A stretch of 64,000 nt of DNA, from contig CM023448.1 in assembly GCA_013339765.2 (NCBI GenBank), positions 191,313,909 through 191,377,908 on the forward strand, read 5' to 3'. Below, piece after piece: positions 1 through 12,238 of the stretch. The position numbers were made by a program, and so were the translations under genes. The notes beneath the pieces are model-generated. The model saw only the letters and a list, made by a program, of their open reading frames with translations, had not been told where the DNA came from and made no database searches. This DNA comes from Haemaphysalis longicornis (lineage: Eukaryota; Arthropoda; Arachnida; Ixodida; Ixodidae). Within the stretch, counting starts at the first letter, position 1. Each line of letters starts with the position of its first letter.

Positions 1-480
1 ATGTGCAAGGATGTCTGAATAGGTGAGGAGGCTATTTATGCTGGACATGAGAGGGGATCATCGGGCGGGTGGAAGTCCACATTGACATTGAGCCCTCGGG
101 TGACTACTACTCGGGCGTTCTCGTGTGATCCCGTATTTCCGGGTCGGTTGATGTGGAAGGGTACCCAATTGATGATGATGTTATTGTTGGAGTGTGGTCT
201 TGCCTTCAGGAGGAGCTGGATTGGCGACTAGGGTATGGTACCGGAGCTGTAGTTAGATATAGGAGTTTTTGAATCACTGAGTATGGTCGGGGGGGGGGGG
301 GGGGGGGGGAGGTATACGGTGTCTGTGCAATTGCCATTGTCTTCTCCGGCAGTCTTGTTCTCGGTTTGAGAGGGTGCTTTTGAACGATAAGATGTAGCTG
401 GGAATCTATGACTGCCACTGCTACAACACATGTAGTAGGTTAGGTTGCTGCATCTGTGTAGAGTTAGGGGGAACTTGGTG
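1..480 (-). mobile_element. I-type LINE fragment, RNase H region
   Basis: Read on the - strand, broken frames give LSDSKTPISNYSSGTIP followed some 20 residues later by INWVPFHINRPGNTGSHENAR. This spacing matches the TDSxxA and WVPxHxxxxGNExAH motifs of the RNase H domain at the end of I-clade ORF2 proteins in ticks. Two in-frame stops and a C-run that reads as polyproline (289-309) show that it is dead. The fragment probably continues left beyond the window edge. The right boundary near 480 is uncertain. Confidence 0.55.
289..309 (+). repeat. Poly-G tract
   Basis: A run of about 21 G bases inside the I-type LINE fragment. On the coding (-) strand it is poly-C and reads as a proline run inserted before the DSK motif, so it is a secondary expansion and not part of the protein. 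Confidence 0.9.
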
Positions 481-981
481 AGTATGCTTTTTCGAGCGTC
501 TTAGCCCTTGCAAGTCGCCGTTCTTTATTGTATGTAGGGTGCATGTATTTGGAAATGGGGATTTGCATAGCAGGCCCTGGTGTCGGGTGGAATGGTAGCA
601 TTGGGGCTGGTATGGGTAAATCAGTAAGTGGTCATTTATGTCTAGCTGGCGTAGTATGGTGCAGCTGGCGTGGCTTTTAGGAGGCGGATAAGTTGCAAGA
701 TACACTTGGCTTCAAAAAGTTCGTTCTTTGATTCTGGAAACGCAGTGGCGTGTGCCACCGGTCTGCCTGTTGATGCATTTCGCGCCAAAAAAAAAAAAAA
801 ATACGAGGAAGCGAAACCGAAGAGACGCAATCACAGTGTAGCAGTAAAGAAGTCTGTCGAAGTCATTCGCGACAAAAGACGAAGAAACGAAAGCTAAGAA
901 GGAGACGCAAATACGATGTAGCAGAAAAGAGGGCGTTGATAAGTATTGTCAGGCTGTATCCTTCAAAGAACGTAAGAATAC
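480..981. other. Unassigned DNA with an imperfect tandem pair
   Basis: No gene was recognised. Two similar stretches starting with gagacgcaa lie near 827 and 903 (about 75 bases apart), both continuing into a GTAGCAG..AAAGA motif. An A-run lies at 787-801. Confidence 0.4.
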
Positions 982-1489
982 TTAAAGGAGCCATGAAGAG
1001 AAAATACAACATCGTTTAATTTGAAAGAACTAGGATTCAGTATCTCACTCAGCTAGCCACAAAAGATATTTTTTAGCGAAAAAAAAAAGCAAGAAGTATT
1101 TAAAAACTTCAAATTTTGCGCCACAGTGACGTTTTATGAGCAAGAATGACGTCATACGGGCCAACAATAAAACATAATTTTCAGTGCGTTAACTGCACGT
1201 TAGCATTCAAGTGATGCGGTCAAATGGAACTAGAGGCCCCATTACCGACGTCCAGTCATGTGTCATTGCGACAGGGCAGTTAGGCGGCCGCCAATCGCAC
1301 AAACAAGGTTCTGTGACGTCATAGAAAAGGTGCGGGAAATTTGCTAGGGGGTCGCGACTGCTTCGAACGTTTTCTTTAATATCTCCGTTATTTGTTCGAA
1401 GATTGCGATGATATTGGCATTATTGTTATCGGGAGTAAGCAGTGTTTCTAATAAACCCAACTTGTATTTTGTCTTCATGGCTCCTTTAA
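982..1489. mobile_element. 508-bp MITE with TTAA-flanked terminal inverted repeats
   Basis: The left end reads TTAAAGGAGCCATGAAGA at 982-999. The right end is its reverse complement, ending at 1489. Identity continues through AAAATACAA with one mismatch (about 27 of 28 bases). No transposase ORF lies inside. TTAA at both outer edges fits a target site duplication of the piggyBac-like kind. TGACGT motifs occur in both halves of the interior. Confidence 0.75.
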
Positions 1490-2403
1490 GTGCCCGAGAG
1501 ATCTTTTGACAAGTCTGCAGTATTAAGGGCCCCGACACCATCAAAAGCTGCCAGGCGTGTATATTACCTGAAAGGGATTTACTAGAATAGGGCACCAGTT
1601 GTCAAGGTAAATTTTAAAAATCGCTTCTTAAAAATAATCTACTGGCAAAGTCACCATAGAAAACAAGTTATTTTTTACTTAATAACACATAGCTATTTCG
1701 AAGAAGCATACCGTGTAATTCGAGAAGTATACAACTTTTCGTGGTTTTTTGGTGGTCATGTAGACATTAGGAAATGTGATAGTACCCATTTACTCAGAAA
1801 TTAGGTGGATCAACTTGTACTGTCTTGTATCTGGAAGCTCTCAATGATGTTATTATTTTCTTCCTTCAGGCTTAACCATCGAGTTTTACTTAAACTTATC
1901 TTGAAAGTCCTTGTTCACATTTTTACGGTCCACATTGCGGCCAGTATACGGGTACGCTAGAACCTTCTCATTTGGGATTGTACAGTTTTGTGTGGGAGTT
2001 TAATGCGTTTGCCGCCATAGACACTTTTCTGCATCATTGGGTGCCGTGCAAAAACTAATCGGTGACCGAATACGAAGCCTCAGGTAAATTTCGAGTCGCT
2101 AAAATGAGATATCCTAAAGCTTCTGTAAGACGACCGGCGCTTTTTATTAAGATGCGTGAAAGAAATTTTACATTTTAGTCAGGAAATCTTCCATGTAAGT
2201 TCTAATCCTTTCCCACTTCTCTTTCATGCAGTTCTAGAGCACCTTTGTACCAAATTTGAACCTCCTAGCACCAATAGTTTTACGGACATAAACGTTTATT
2301 GTTTTGGGGGGTGGGGGGGTGGAGGGGGGTGGCCGCGCTGAGTCACACCTCGTGTCAAGGCAAGTAAAACAAACCTAGCTAACTTCCGCGACAGGGTGTC
2401 CCC
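1490..2403. other. Unassigned DNA
   Basis: AT-rich sequence without a supportable gene. A G-rich patch at 2307-2335 (runs of G broken by T or A) is the only marked feature. Confidence 0.4.
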
Positions 2404-2578
2404 TTAAAGGCCATACTCGCGTTACCGCGGGTCTGTTTCGATAGTTTGACAAGAAGTTAGACCAGCTCGCTCAGCCAAAAGCCAAAATGTAAACAAAGTA
2501 GTCACCGTAGCCCTATTCGGCGAAGCCACCTGTGCAAAATCGCAGAATAACAAGTAATTTACCAGGCGGGGCCTTTAA
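2404..2578. mobile_element. Possible short MITE with TTAAAGGCC ends
   Basis: TTAAAGGCC at 2404 and its inverse GGCCTTTAA ending at 2578 enclose 175 bp. The matching ends are only 9 bp, so this may be chance. It resembles the larger TTAA elements in the window. Confidence 0.3.
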
Positions 2579-5139
2579 ACAGTTGAAATAGGTTTTAAGA
2601 AATCCTTCCGCTGCATCGCACAGGCACTTAGAAACACGGAAAAGCCGTATACGCCTCGAGCTTCGCGATCGCTGCGCCGCCTGCCGCCACTTCTCCGCGG
2701 CGCTTACGGGATGTCCACTGCGCAGCTGATAGCGGCTTATGCAGTGTTTCGGTTCTCTTTCGCTTCTTTTGCCTTAGCGCCCTCAACATCTGGTTATGGT
2801 GATGTCTGTAAGCAAATAGTATGTTTAGGGCACTTCAAAAACAGCTTCGTCCTGATTAGAGTGCTCGAACGCCAACAAGAGCTAACCGGGGACCTCGGTA
2901 CTGCGCGCTTCTGCGCCGCTCTTACGGGCGTCGGCGACGGCAGCGGCATATCACCACTGTCACCTCCGAATATTTCAGGCGCAAGTTAATTCTATTGACG
3001 CCTCCTTTAGACCTAATACTGGCACAATGAGAGGTTGGTTTCGTTTTGCCGCGCGGACAACGAATTCGGCCTTGTTTTGAATGTACACGTCGTAGAAAAA
3101 TATCATTCGGAGAGGTGATTACCTAATACCTGACAATAACTTGTGCCTTTTATAGAAATAGAGACCACGCGAACATGTTAAGTATAGTCCAAGTCGGTGG
3201 GTCGTTAAATATGTGCCCACTCCGCCTGATAGCATGGACCAAGGAGAGTAATGAAACCACGGAAAAATAAATGGTCTGCCAAGTCCGGAAGCAATGTAAT
3301 AGCTCGTGCGGGAATGAAAAAAAAAAAAACAGTGCAGTTTTGGAAATCCCAGAGACGTTCGTCTTACAAGCAAGGTTGAACTCACTGATGCGAATGCCTG
3401 ATATTTCCAAGGCAGGGAGGTGGAGGAGGAGGAAGCCGCATAACTATCGTTGTGTACAAATGCGGAGCGAAATCATGGAATGACCGTTTTAGTAATCACA
3501 CACAGGCTGCGCGCTCACCTTTATTTTGTTTTTCGACTTTGACAGCTGATCACTCGGCGGACACATTTTTTTGAAGCATACAGTAAGGAAGCATGCAGTT
3601 CACAAGCGATAAAAGGTGTCGTTGGGAAGAGTGCTGGTATCTGATAAGGCCCTCTGAGGTCACTTTGTGCTAATTCTGCAGGCTCCCTGTGTCAATGATG
3701 ATTTTTCGAAGAGCGTTTAGTCACCGGCCGCGGATATAAGCGGAGGATATATGTAACCGATGACTGTTTGGGAAAGCTCACGCTCACCTCGCGACAAGAC
3801 GACCCAGCCGTAAATTCTTTGGGCTGACTCCCGCATGTAATTTTGCATTATCTATCGTACTTATTGCGTAGAATATCCATGGAATTTATGCCACATTGGC
3901 TTGTTCAGGGTAGTGATCAATATCCGAGATATGAAGCGTAACTGGCGGGCTGTCAGTAATGAGTGCTCCGCTAGATTATGAAAGCACACGAAACCGATTT
4001 ACATCGCAGTGTATAGCCGTAGCATGAGCATCTGAACGAACGCTGCTTACGGGGGTACTGTTAGTAAATTTCAGGGCAGTGGAATTGGAATCATCTTTAT
4101 GCATATATGCCGGTTTCGTGACGCCGGCTTGTGACTCACCTGGCCCTTATGCGGACCGAATGTACCACATTAAGATCGCGTCAGAAACATTCTCGTAAAT
4201 ACACCACATTTGCGAACAGAGTGGCTGCTCCACATAAATATGCATTTCCAACGCATACAAACGGAAAATATCAGTCGCGAACGTGCCGCAAAAGCAACGG
4301 ACACAGGGGTGAGCGAGCCGGCGACTCCCGCGACTGCTTTCGAAACGGGCCGCTAGGGGAATTTAAGTGGCGCCCCTACAGCCAGCCCTCGAGGCGTATA
4401 ATAACAGCGCTCGTTTAAACGCGAAGTAAACAACCCGCAGTAACCACAAGGCTAATCGGTCCACCCAGCGAGGTTAAATTTAAAAAAAGGAAATTATTGA
4501 CTAGGCAGGGGTGAAATATTGTTGACAAAGCTGAAGACCTTCCACAGCATCGCACACTAAGTTACGAAGGGGAAAAACTCTAAATAAGTTCAACGCTACG
4601 TCAGAAACGCCGCGCCCGTACCGGGCTAGGAATAGGACGATGACCGAGGGTGACACAGGTAGCATCGCTAAAATTTGAATAACTCGACAACCCCAAGGCG
4701 CACCGAAAATTGCAACCACTTGCCATGACCGCCCGAGCAGGGCCTCCTAGATATGTAATTGGTTTTTATGTAGAAAATACGGAAATAGAGTCTTAGCACT
4801 TCTTTCATGGTCCCATTGTTTTCAGACTTTAGAGAGCACAGGGTGCCTAACTTTTGCGCATCCCTGCCACAAAGTCACCGTTGTTGGCGGATCGCCCGAT
4901 AAACGGTTTTTCGGCTGAGAATAGTATTAAAAAGACGAGGAAGGACTCTAATACAACTTCAGCCGCCTTTTTGGCCAGCTGAACTTCAAATTAGCCAATT
5001 TTTTTTGTTGTCGCTATACACTTGAGCATGGCAATGGCTTATCTTTCCAACGGCCAGACGTCAGTGGATCTCATCAGTAAGCCAGCGACTCGGCTTATTC
5101 CTTCAGAACCGCGCGTATAAAAAGCAAAACCGACAAACG
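2579..5139. other. Unassigned DNA
   Basis: No conserved protein could be recognised in any frame. Open frames at 2711-2989 and 4131-4418 show no motif. A GC-richer patch lies near 2640-2960 and another at 4300-4400. This is probably old repeat DNA. Confidence 0.4.
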
Positions 5140-8100
5140 CTGGCTCACTATCACTGCAGGCGTGCGCGGCAACGTCGTCCGCGGGAAACTTCTCTCGCTC
5201 TCTCGCTCTTTTTCGTCTGGCTCACTGTGCCCAACCCATGCAAGTATGGAGTGGTGCCTGCTCCGGAAGTAACCATCATCCCGGATACCTGAGGAAGGTT
5301 CAACTATGCTAGCAGGGCTCTTAGGGACACAAACAGCGCTCCCTCACCAGAGAAGGATCTGGCCACCCTGGTCCTAGTTTCCGCCACCTCCCATTACTAC
5401 ACCTACTGAAACTCTCGGCCCTCAGGCCGTAGCAGCTGTGGAGCACCTGTCCACGGCGGCGGTCAGAACAGCGATACAGCAGAGGGTGCTACGAATCTCT
5501 GTGTCCGGACGGGCTGCCTTTGGAACTTGACCATGGCAACGTTCAACGCACGCACCTTGGCTAGTGAGGGAAGCTTAGCCGTACTACTAGAGGAAATCTT
5601 GGACGTTAAGTGGTATGTGATAGGGTAAGCCAAGTAAGGACAGGAGAAGGTTTCATCGAGCTCAGTAGCGGGCATATGCTGTGCCACAGTGGACTCCAAA
5701 AGAAGAAAAAACACGGGGTAGGATTTTTAATCCACAAAAAGTAGCAGGAAACGTGGAGGAGTTTTCCCGCATTAGCGAGAGAGTCGCGGATGTTGCAATC
5801 AAGCTAAGCAAGCGATACAGGTTAAAGATAGTACAGGCCTATGCCCCATCAACCAGCTATGGTGATGAAGCAGTAGACAGCTTCTACGAGGAGGGTCGAG
5901 TCAGCAATGACGAAGGCAACAATGCAGTTCACGATTATGATGGGAGATTTTAAACGCAAACGTCGGTAAAAGCAAATCGGAAAAAAGGACAGTGGGAAAC
6001 TTCGGAAAAGACAATCGCAACAGTCGAGGAGGTAGACTGGTGGGATTTAGAGAGAAATAACCTAATGTTGATGAACCATTCTTCTACAAACGAATGAACA
6101 GGAAATGGACATGAAAAAGTCCCGATGGTACAACAAAAACGAATTGACTTTATTTTCAGTGACAACCCAAGTATCGTGCAAAACGTAGAGGTGCTAAGTA
6201 AGATTCGGAGCACCAATCATAGGATGGTTGATGCAAGCTAAGACTGAATCTCGAAAGAGAAAGAAGGAAACTCGTGAAAACTTAGAAACCCCGCATGGAG
6301 TCAGTCAGAGCCAGATCGCAAGAGTTTAAAATAACTCTTCAACACAAATTCGCGCTTCTGAGCGAGAAGAACGAGGTCAGTGTAGACAGGCTAAATGACA
6401 ACCTAATATCGGCCCTCAGTGATGAGCAGCAGCTGTGGGAGAAGCAACACCCGCCGCGGTGGCTCAGTGGCTAAGGCGTTGCGCTGCTGAGCATGAGGTC
6501 TGATGGAGGCGAAAAGCAAAAACGCGTGTGACGAAATTTGGGCGCAGTTAAGACCAGGTGGTCAAAATATCCGGAGCCCCCCACTACGGCGGCCCCTCAT
6601 CACCTCTTTGCGTCGACGCGTAAACCCTACATAATGACAATCAACATGTAGGGAACAAACTGGAAAACGAAGAAAACGGAGGAACTAATTGTCAAACGTG
6701 AGAACATGAAAGTGTCTAGTACGGCGGATCGGATTGAGTTAGCCGAGCTGTCAAAACTGATTTACAGAAATACAACAAAAGACATTCGTGCATATAGCAT
6801 GACAGTGATCGAGGAAACGGTGCAAATAGGGGGAAGCTTGAAATCAACGAAGAGAACGCTAGCGATCAACAAAGAAAGGATTACACACTCATTACATGAG
6901 CAGGGAAACATTACGCACAACTTGGACGAGATAATTAAGGTAGCAGAACGATTCTACACCAGGCTGCATGCCAACGACGTTAGACCAGAGGAAACTACTG
7001 AGAATACAAGCTCAACTTGCGATGTCCAACTTGTAATTAAGGAGGAAGTTGGAAAGGCTCTCAAAGGCATGAAAATAGGAAAAGCTGCAGGAGACAACGC
7101 TTAACCGTAGATCTTTTGAAGGAGGGAGTAGATGTTGTATTATAAAAGCTTGCTGTACTATTTTAGGAATGCTTGAAGACTCCAAAAAGTGTCCATAGCC
7201 TGGAAAACCCCTACATTATTCTGATTCATAAGAAGGGAGATCCCAAGAACCTCAAGAATTACAGACCCATCAGCCTACTTTCAGTTGTTTACAAGATGCT
7301 TACCAAAGTTGTAGTTAGCCGCATAGGTGACAGCCTAGATTCCCAACAACCCAGAGAGCAGGCTAGGTTTAGGAAAGGGTACTCAACTATGGATAACATT
7401 TATCAAGTGATAGAAAAATCTGCAGAGTACGCTCAACCCCTTCACATGGCATTTATAGATTATGAGAAAGCATTTGATGCCTTACTCACCACAGCCGTGC
7501 TAGAGGAACTAAAAGACCAGGGAATAGAGGAAACCTACACAACAGTTCTAGAAGACATATATAAGGAATTCACGGGCAGCATAACCCCCCACAAGCAAAT
7601 TGATAAATTTCTGATCCGAAAGGGAGTAGAACAGGGAGATACCGTCTCGCAAAAACTATTCACAGCGTGTCTGGAGGGGTTATTTAGAAAGCTTGACTGG
7701 GAAAACATGGGATTAACGATAAACTGGGAATACTTAAGCCATTTCAGGTTTACGGACGACATATTCTTGCTGAGTGAGACTGCAGGACACATGCAAACAA
7801 CGCTTGAGGAACTACAGTAAGAGATCACGGCCGTGGGGCTAAAAATAAATATGAATAAATCTAAAGTAATTAGCAATAAGCATGCCAAGAACGTCTTCTT
7901 CAGTTCAGGCAACGAAACTCCAGAAGAAGTAACAGTATATAACTACCTCGGACAGATGGTTAGTGCTGACCCCAACCACGAGAGAGAAATGCGGCGCAGA
8001 ATAGGTACGGGTTGCGGAGTACTCGGCAAGCACTCCCAAATAATGAAAAGTAAGCTACCTCTGTCACTCAAAAGAAAAATCTACAACCAGTGCATAGTGC

Positions 8101-8566
8101 TGGTTGTAGATTTACAACCAGCAGTATGCAACAACCAGCAACATACAAGTTGGCGCCTTACTAAACAACTATCACGCAAACTTAGGTCGGCTCAACGGGC
8201 CATAGATCGTATAATGTTAGGAATAACACTCAGGTACAGGAAATGAGCTGCCTGGGTCAGGGAACAAAGTAGAGTAGAAGAGATCATAGTTCAAATAAAG
8301 AAAAAGAAATGGACTTGGGCTGGCCATGTATAGTGAGACGAACCGACAACCGGTGGACAATTTAGGGTGACAGAGTGGATAACAAGAGATAGATCTAGAA
8401 GAAGGGGAAGGCCATTAACCCGATGGAGGGATGAAATAGGGAAATCGGGGCTAAACTCTGGACTCGAGCAGTGCAGGACAGGAGCGGTTGTAGGTGAATA
8501 GGAGAGGTCTTCGTCCTGCAGTGGACCTTAGTAGGCTGACTATGATGATGATGATGATGACGACGA
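5140..8566 (+). mobile_element. RTE-clade LINE, nearly full length, inactive
   Basis: This non-LTR retrotransposon of RTE type carries one endonuclease plus reverse transcriptase protein in broken frames. An apurinic-like endonuclease starts near 5533 (MATFNARTLAS) and continues through VVQAYAPST-like sequence (IVQAYAPSTSYGDE) and MGDF near 5938. The RT follows in 6706-7104, 7173-7820 and 7833-8246: RPISLLSVVYKMLTK, AFIDYEKAFDA (motif A), RKGVEQGDTVSQKLF (motif B) and FRFTDDIFLLS (motif C, FTDD instead of FADD). The C-terminal region has YNYLGQMV and a WxxRWRDE-like 3' coding end. The element finishes with an (ATG)n tail at 8542-8560, as expected for RTE. Stops, frameshifts and a nested SINE make it non-autonomous today. 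The 5' limit is approximate. Confidence 0.85.
6452..6645 (+). mobile_element. tRNA-derived SINE (Ruka-like) nested in the RTE LINE
   Basis: It starts CCGCCGCGGTGGCTCAGTGG (A box within GGCTCAGTGGCTAAGG), continues with the family body (TGATGGAGGCGAAAAGCAAA, GGTGGTCAAAAT, CCGGAGCCCC) and ends GCGTAAACCCTACA. The B-box segment between TGAGCATGAGGT and CTGATGG is deleted, so this copy lacks a full internal promoter. It interrupts RTE sequence between the endonuclease and RT parts. Confidence 0.8.
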
Positions 8567-9399
8567 AATGATTTTGCAAAGGTAATTTACATTAAGGTGG
8601 GAACTTGTAAAACAAAAGTTTTTTTTTTTTTCAGTAAACGTGCGTTTTGTGGCCTGAATCCATTTTATAAATGATAGGCCAAAAGTATTTCCAGCCGAGC
8701 TGTTCGGGCGATGTTGCAGCTTAGTTGATCGGATGGTTTCTGCCTTGCATTTACCACTTTCGCGCCTGATACTCAGTGACATCTACGCTAACCGGTTTTA
8801 ACCGATCTCTTGATACTTACAATGAGACTTCCTACAAAACCCCCAGATTACTAAACGCGTACTTGTGCCTTAAAACATGCCCAAATGAACTCAGTCAGTT
8901 TCCCAGACACTTCGCTGGAGTCTTACACTATGCTCAAGAACTATGGGGAATGATAAAAACATCGTGGCTTATGTGCTTTCGCGCTAGTGTGCTGGCATGC
9001 GGCCAAAGTGTTTCCAGCCGCCTTGGGCTTGACAGGGGAGCCAAGCCAAACGGAAGCCACAATGTTGCGCTGTTAATTTCATCCTGAAAGCAAAAGATTG
9101 TAGCTGTAAACGGCGTTGTTAACATTTACCCCGCTTGAGCATTTATTTCCCTCAATTTCAGAAGAAAACAGCCAACGTGGCGTGATGGTATTCCATATGG
9201 CGTGATCTGTGCACTACGAGAGGTAAAAAAAAGTCTACAAGAGCAATTTCACTGCTCGACAAATGCATCTCAGAATAAACCCCTCAGTGAGCGTTGGTTC
9301 TAACCGTCCAAGTACATTCTGTAGTCGCACCAGGTTCGATTTAGAGGTGCCTGGAGCTTATTAAAGGCATCGGCTGAAGTCAGTGCTAAAACCGTTTTA
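8567..9399. other. Unassigned DNA after the RTE tail
   Basis: No gene was recognised. An open frame at 8776-9087 has no known motif. A weak B-box-like GGTTCGATTTA at 9331 may be the relic of a tRNA-derived repeat. Confidence 0.35.
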
Positions 9400-9819
9400 T
9401 CACGATGCTATTAAATTTTTAGATCTTTAAATACTTTCAGAACGTAGTCAACAAACACATCCATTACTTAGAATAGGGGGTCACAAAGTACCTCAGCCAA
9501 AAATTACTGCTCTATGCCCATCCGACAAACTTGGAAACCTGCTTCTCTCTTTCCCGAATCTTGGTGCCCTTTTGGCGCTCGAATACGTCCTTACAGCAAT
9601 GTATTGGCACCCTTTCTTTCTGTTGTAGCAATAAACGCATTCGATAGACACTTTAGAAAAAAGCCACAAAGCAAGTAGAAACGGAAGACGGATAGTTCTG
9701 CTGCGACGAGCAAATCATGCAATGCCGCTCGGTGCTGTTTATAACTATAGCTTTGACAATGCTCCAGATGTCAAGGAAAGAGTGGAAGCGTTTACGGAAG
9801 TGTTGCAGAGTCCCTTTAA
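9400..9819. mobile_element. TTAA MITE, family A, copy 1 (5' end eroded)
   Basis: It shares a long body with the copies at 21378 and 31815: AGAACGTAGTCA, AGGGGGTC, CCTCAGCCAAA, ATTACTGCTCTATGCCCATC, CGAGCAAATCA, AACTATAGCTTT. It ends AAGTGTTGCAGAGTCCCTTTAA at 9819 with TTAA at the edge. The opposite terminal repeat is not recognisable, so the left border is approximate. Confidence 0.7.
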
Positions 9820-10783
9820 GTAAACTAGCCACGCAAGCCGGTTTCGAACTTGTTCTAGCTTCTACAATAACCGTTACGGTCAGACAACTTGGCCACGGTT
9901 CGGTATTGCTATTGCTATACATTAGACTTATTGGGCACATGACGTTGAATGACGCGGTCATGCTTGAAACATGACTTCCGGTAAAAAAATACTGCTTAAC
10001 AATGAGCGTTCTCAAACTATGCGCTCCAGGGCGCGGATGAGATCCGCATTGATTTCCACTTCGCTATCTGCAAAACTTTCCACTCACTCACTCACTCACT
10101 CACTCACTCACTCCACTCACTCACTCACCGTCACTCACTCAACTCACTCACTCACTCACTCGACTCACTCTACTCGAGATTTCGTGGATACTTTTCACGA
10201 AAAATGACAGGAACCTCGCGCTTCTTTCGTGAGTGAACTGCATTTGTGATGTGTTCATGCTTTCGGGATTATTTAGACGGGAAAATTAAATACACTGTCT
10301 CTCCTGTATGTTTATTATTTACTGCATGTTGTTCATTATCTACTGTTTATGTATAATTATGACAAAAAATTACATTTCCCATTTACGCTGGTTTCGACAG
10401 CTTCGCCTCGTCTCATGGGCGGCATCAAAAGTGTTCCCGAATCGTGTGGACGTGCGCACTAACGATTAGCTGAAAGTGGCAGCTCGTATGACATGTCTGT
10501 CACACTAAAGAGTTCATAGCTGCTCAGCAATAATTAAACCAGACCTAGCAGTCTGTTTGAGTGAACGGACTTCAAAGAACAAGATGGTGATCTGCTCTAA
10601 CGCCTTTAACTGCGTCTTTTGGTGTGGCACGGGAGGAGACCAGGGCTGTAGGAAGCGGAGCCTTAATATGATGCAGCACTTTAAGCGCCTTGGGCCAGGC
10701 TACGGCATCTCGACGACTATTCGTTTTCACAGAACTTGATGCATAAAAGAACTAATTCCTGCCTTCTTTCCGCTTTTTCGCAG
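9820..10783. other. Intronic or upstream DNA with a microsatellite
   Basis: This stretch leads up to the CAP exon at 10784. No earlier CAP exon is visible. It contains the ACTC microsatellite listed separately and a pyrimidine-rich splice acceptor just before the exon. Confidence 0.4.
10081..10172 (+). repeat. (CACT)n microsatellite
   Basis: About 90 bases of CACT repeats with phase breaks (CTCCACTC, CACCGTCACT, CAACTCACT, CGACTCAC). The interruptions point to an old expansion. Confidence 0.9.
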
Positions 10784-10919
10784 CTGTGTCGCTACGCTCA
10801 AGCATATGCCTATAGGCTGGCTCAAACTGGAGTTATGAAGCACAGGACTCGCAAACAATACGGAGAGAACCTCTTCGTGGCCGCAGGAGACATTCACAGC
10901 ATGGGCTTCAAAGTGACTG
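10784..10919 (+). CDS. CAP/SCP-domain protein (GAPR-1-like), internal exon
   Basis: This exon encodes 45 residues beginning LCRYAQAYAYRLAQTG and containing KHRTRKQYGENL. It matches the second quarter of a CAP domain: the helix with conserved Ala/Tyr, the H after the first helix, and the G-x-N signature in YGENL, whose Glu is one of the four CAP-cavity residues. It is preceded by a pyrimidine run and CAG (acceptor ending 10783) and followed by GTAATT (donor at 10920), so it starts in phase 0 and ends in phase 1. CAP proteins of the GAPR-1 type are small and membrane-associated, and bind lipids in the family members that have been studied. The residues before this exon (HNxxR, with the first cavity His) must be on an upstream exon that I could not find in 1-10783. 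The domain assignment is strong; the exact subfamily is inferred. Confidence 0.88.
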
Positions 10920-11169
10920 GTAATTTAAGGGTTCCTAGCGCCTTTTCTTATTGTCTACGCCATCGTCCTGTGAATATTTTATATAACTGAATTTGGCTTT
11001 TTTTTTCACAACTGCATTGCCATCCTTCCGTTTAAATATGTTTAGCATCATCGTTATTACCAGCCTTGACCTTTTTTACACTGAGCATTTTTAATACGCC
11101 ATTTTGCCATAGGCCACAAACTATTAGAAAGCTAGGAATAAAACAGCGCAGTATCGATAGAAGGGGAGC

Positions 11170-11520
11170 GAGCCCAAACGTCACAATCGTCACAACTTGT
11201 CACAGCTTTATTCGTCAAACCGGCATTTTGGTTTGATGCCATCTCGATATAGGAAATTTCAGGGAGGGTGCCTTTCCGTCGCTTGGATCCCGTTGCTCCG
11301 CGACCTGTGAGCAAAAGCCCTGACCAGATATGGGGATTTAGAGTGGATCTGAACCTCGTTTTATCAATTTTTAGCAATAAGCGATTCGTTACACTTGTAA
11401 CTTACGCACGGCGGGGAGATACAGAGGGAAATTGTGGTGAACAAAGAGAGGGCAGCGCGACCGGCACCTGTATTTGAAACGCTAGGCCAGTATCAGATCA
11501 GTCATTTCACTCAGAAAATA
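11170..11520 (+). repeat. Dispersed repeat family B, copy 1
   Basis: The core CAGGGAGGGTGCCTTTCCGT, then TTGGATCC and GAGCAAAAGCCCTGACC, and later GGCAGCGCGACCGGCACCTG and TTTGAAACGC. The same blocks in the same order occur inverted at 18330-18680 and partly at 11700-11930. No protein is predicted. The borders are approximate. Confidence 0.6.
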
Positions 11521-11699
11521 CTGTTACGGGACTTAAGTGAACAATGCCCCTTGGCGCCGTGGCCCACCATCGACGACGACGAGGAAGAGGCGGGCGCGCT
11601 GCCTGCGCGGACTCTGATGGCCGCCATGTACACACTGTAAATACGTCGATCGCATCTCTTTGTAGATAGATCACTTCACCAGCAACGATGGACCGTCTG

Positions 11700-11930
11700 A
11701 CCCGTTCCGCCGCCACGTAACATCTTTGATGGAGGTGCGGCGATATCGATCCCCGTACCTCGATTTAAAGAATTTACGGTGCCGGGAGGGTGTCTTTTCC
11801 CCGCTTGCACTGCGTTGCACCGCGATCTTATGAACAAAAGCACCTACCGGAAATGCGCATGAAGAGTGGGTTGGCGTCAAATCACTTAACTCCCGTCTTC
11901 CTGTTTTCCTAGGGCCTATGAATCTAAATA
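11700..11930 (+). repeat. Dispersed repeat family B, copy 2 (partial)
   Basis: It shares GGGAGGGTGTCTTTTCC, GTTGCACCGCGATCTTATGA and ACAAAAGCACCTACCGG with the other two copies but lacks the downstream GCGCGAC..ACCTG block. It lies 180 bases downstream of copy 1 in the same orientation. Confidence 0.5.
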
Positions 11931-12238
11931 AATGTTGTTGAAAAGTCCGCATTAGCAAGTTATCACAGGCATTCCAGTTTAGAAAAAAAGAACTGCAGTT
12001 CCGTCAGGCTCCCGAAAGCAAATTTTGACCTCTGACAAAGATTTTTCAGGCTATGAAAGCTGTTGTCCCAGGATGATTCTGTCCTCCATTACGTTATATT
12101 TGTACGCCTTCTTTAGCGACTGGGGAAACATGGAACTCACGAAACTTGTCATAGCGCCTCTCGTCAGATGAATCGTCGTGCTATAGGAATATTCGTCATA
12201 CGGAAAACTCGAGTTGAGAGCTTGTTTTACAATGTTGC

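Noticed and set aside
2711..2989. 92-residue frame starting MSTAQLIAAYAVF with a signal-peptide look
   Set aside because: No conserved motif, no neighbouring splice signals that extend it, and repeat-like GC-rich surroundings. It is not a CAP first exon (no HNxxR).
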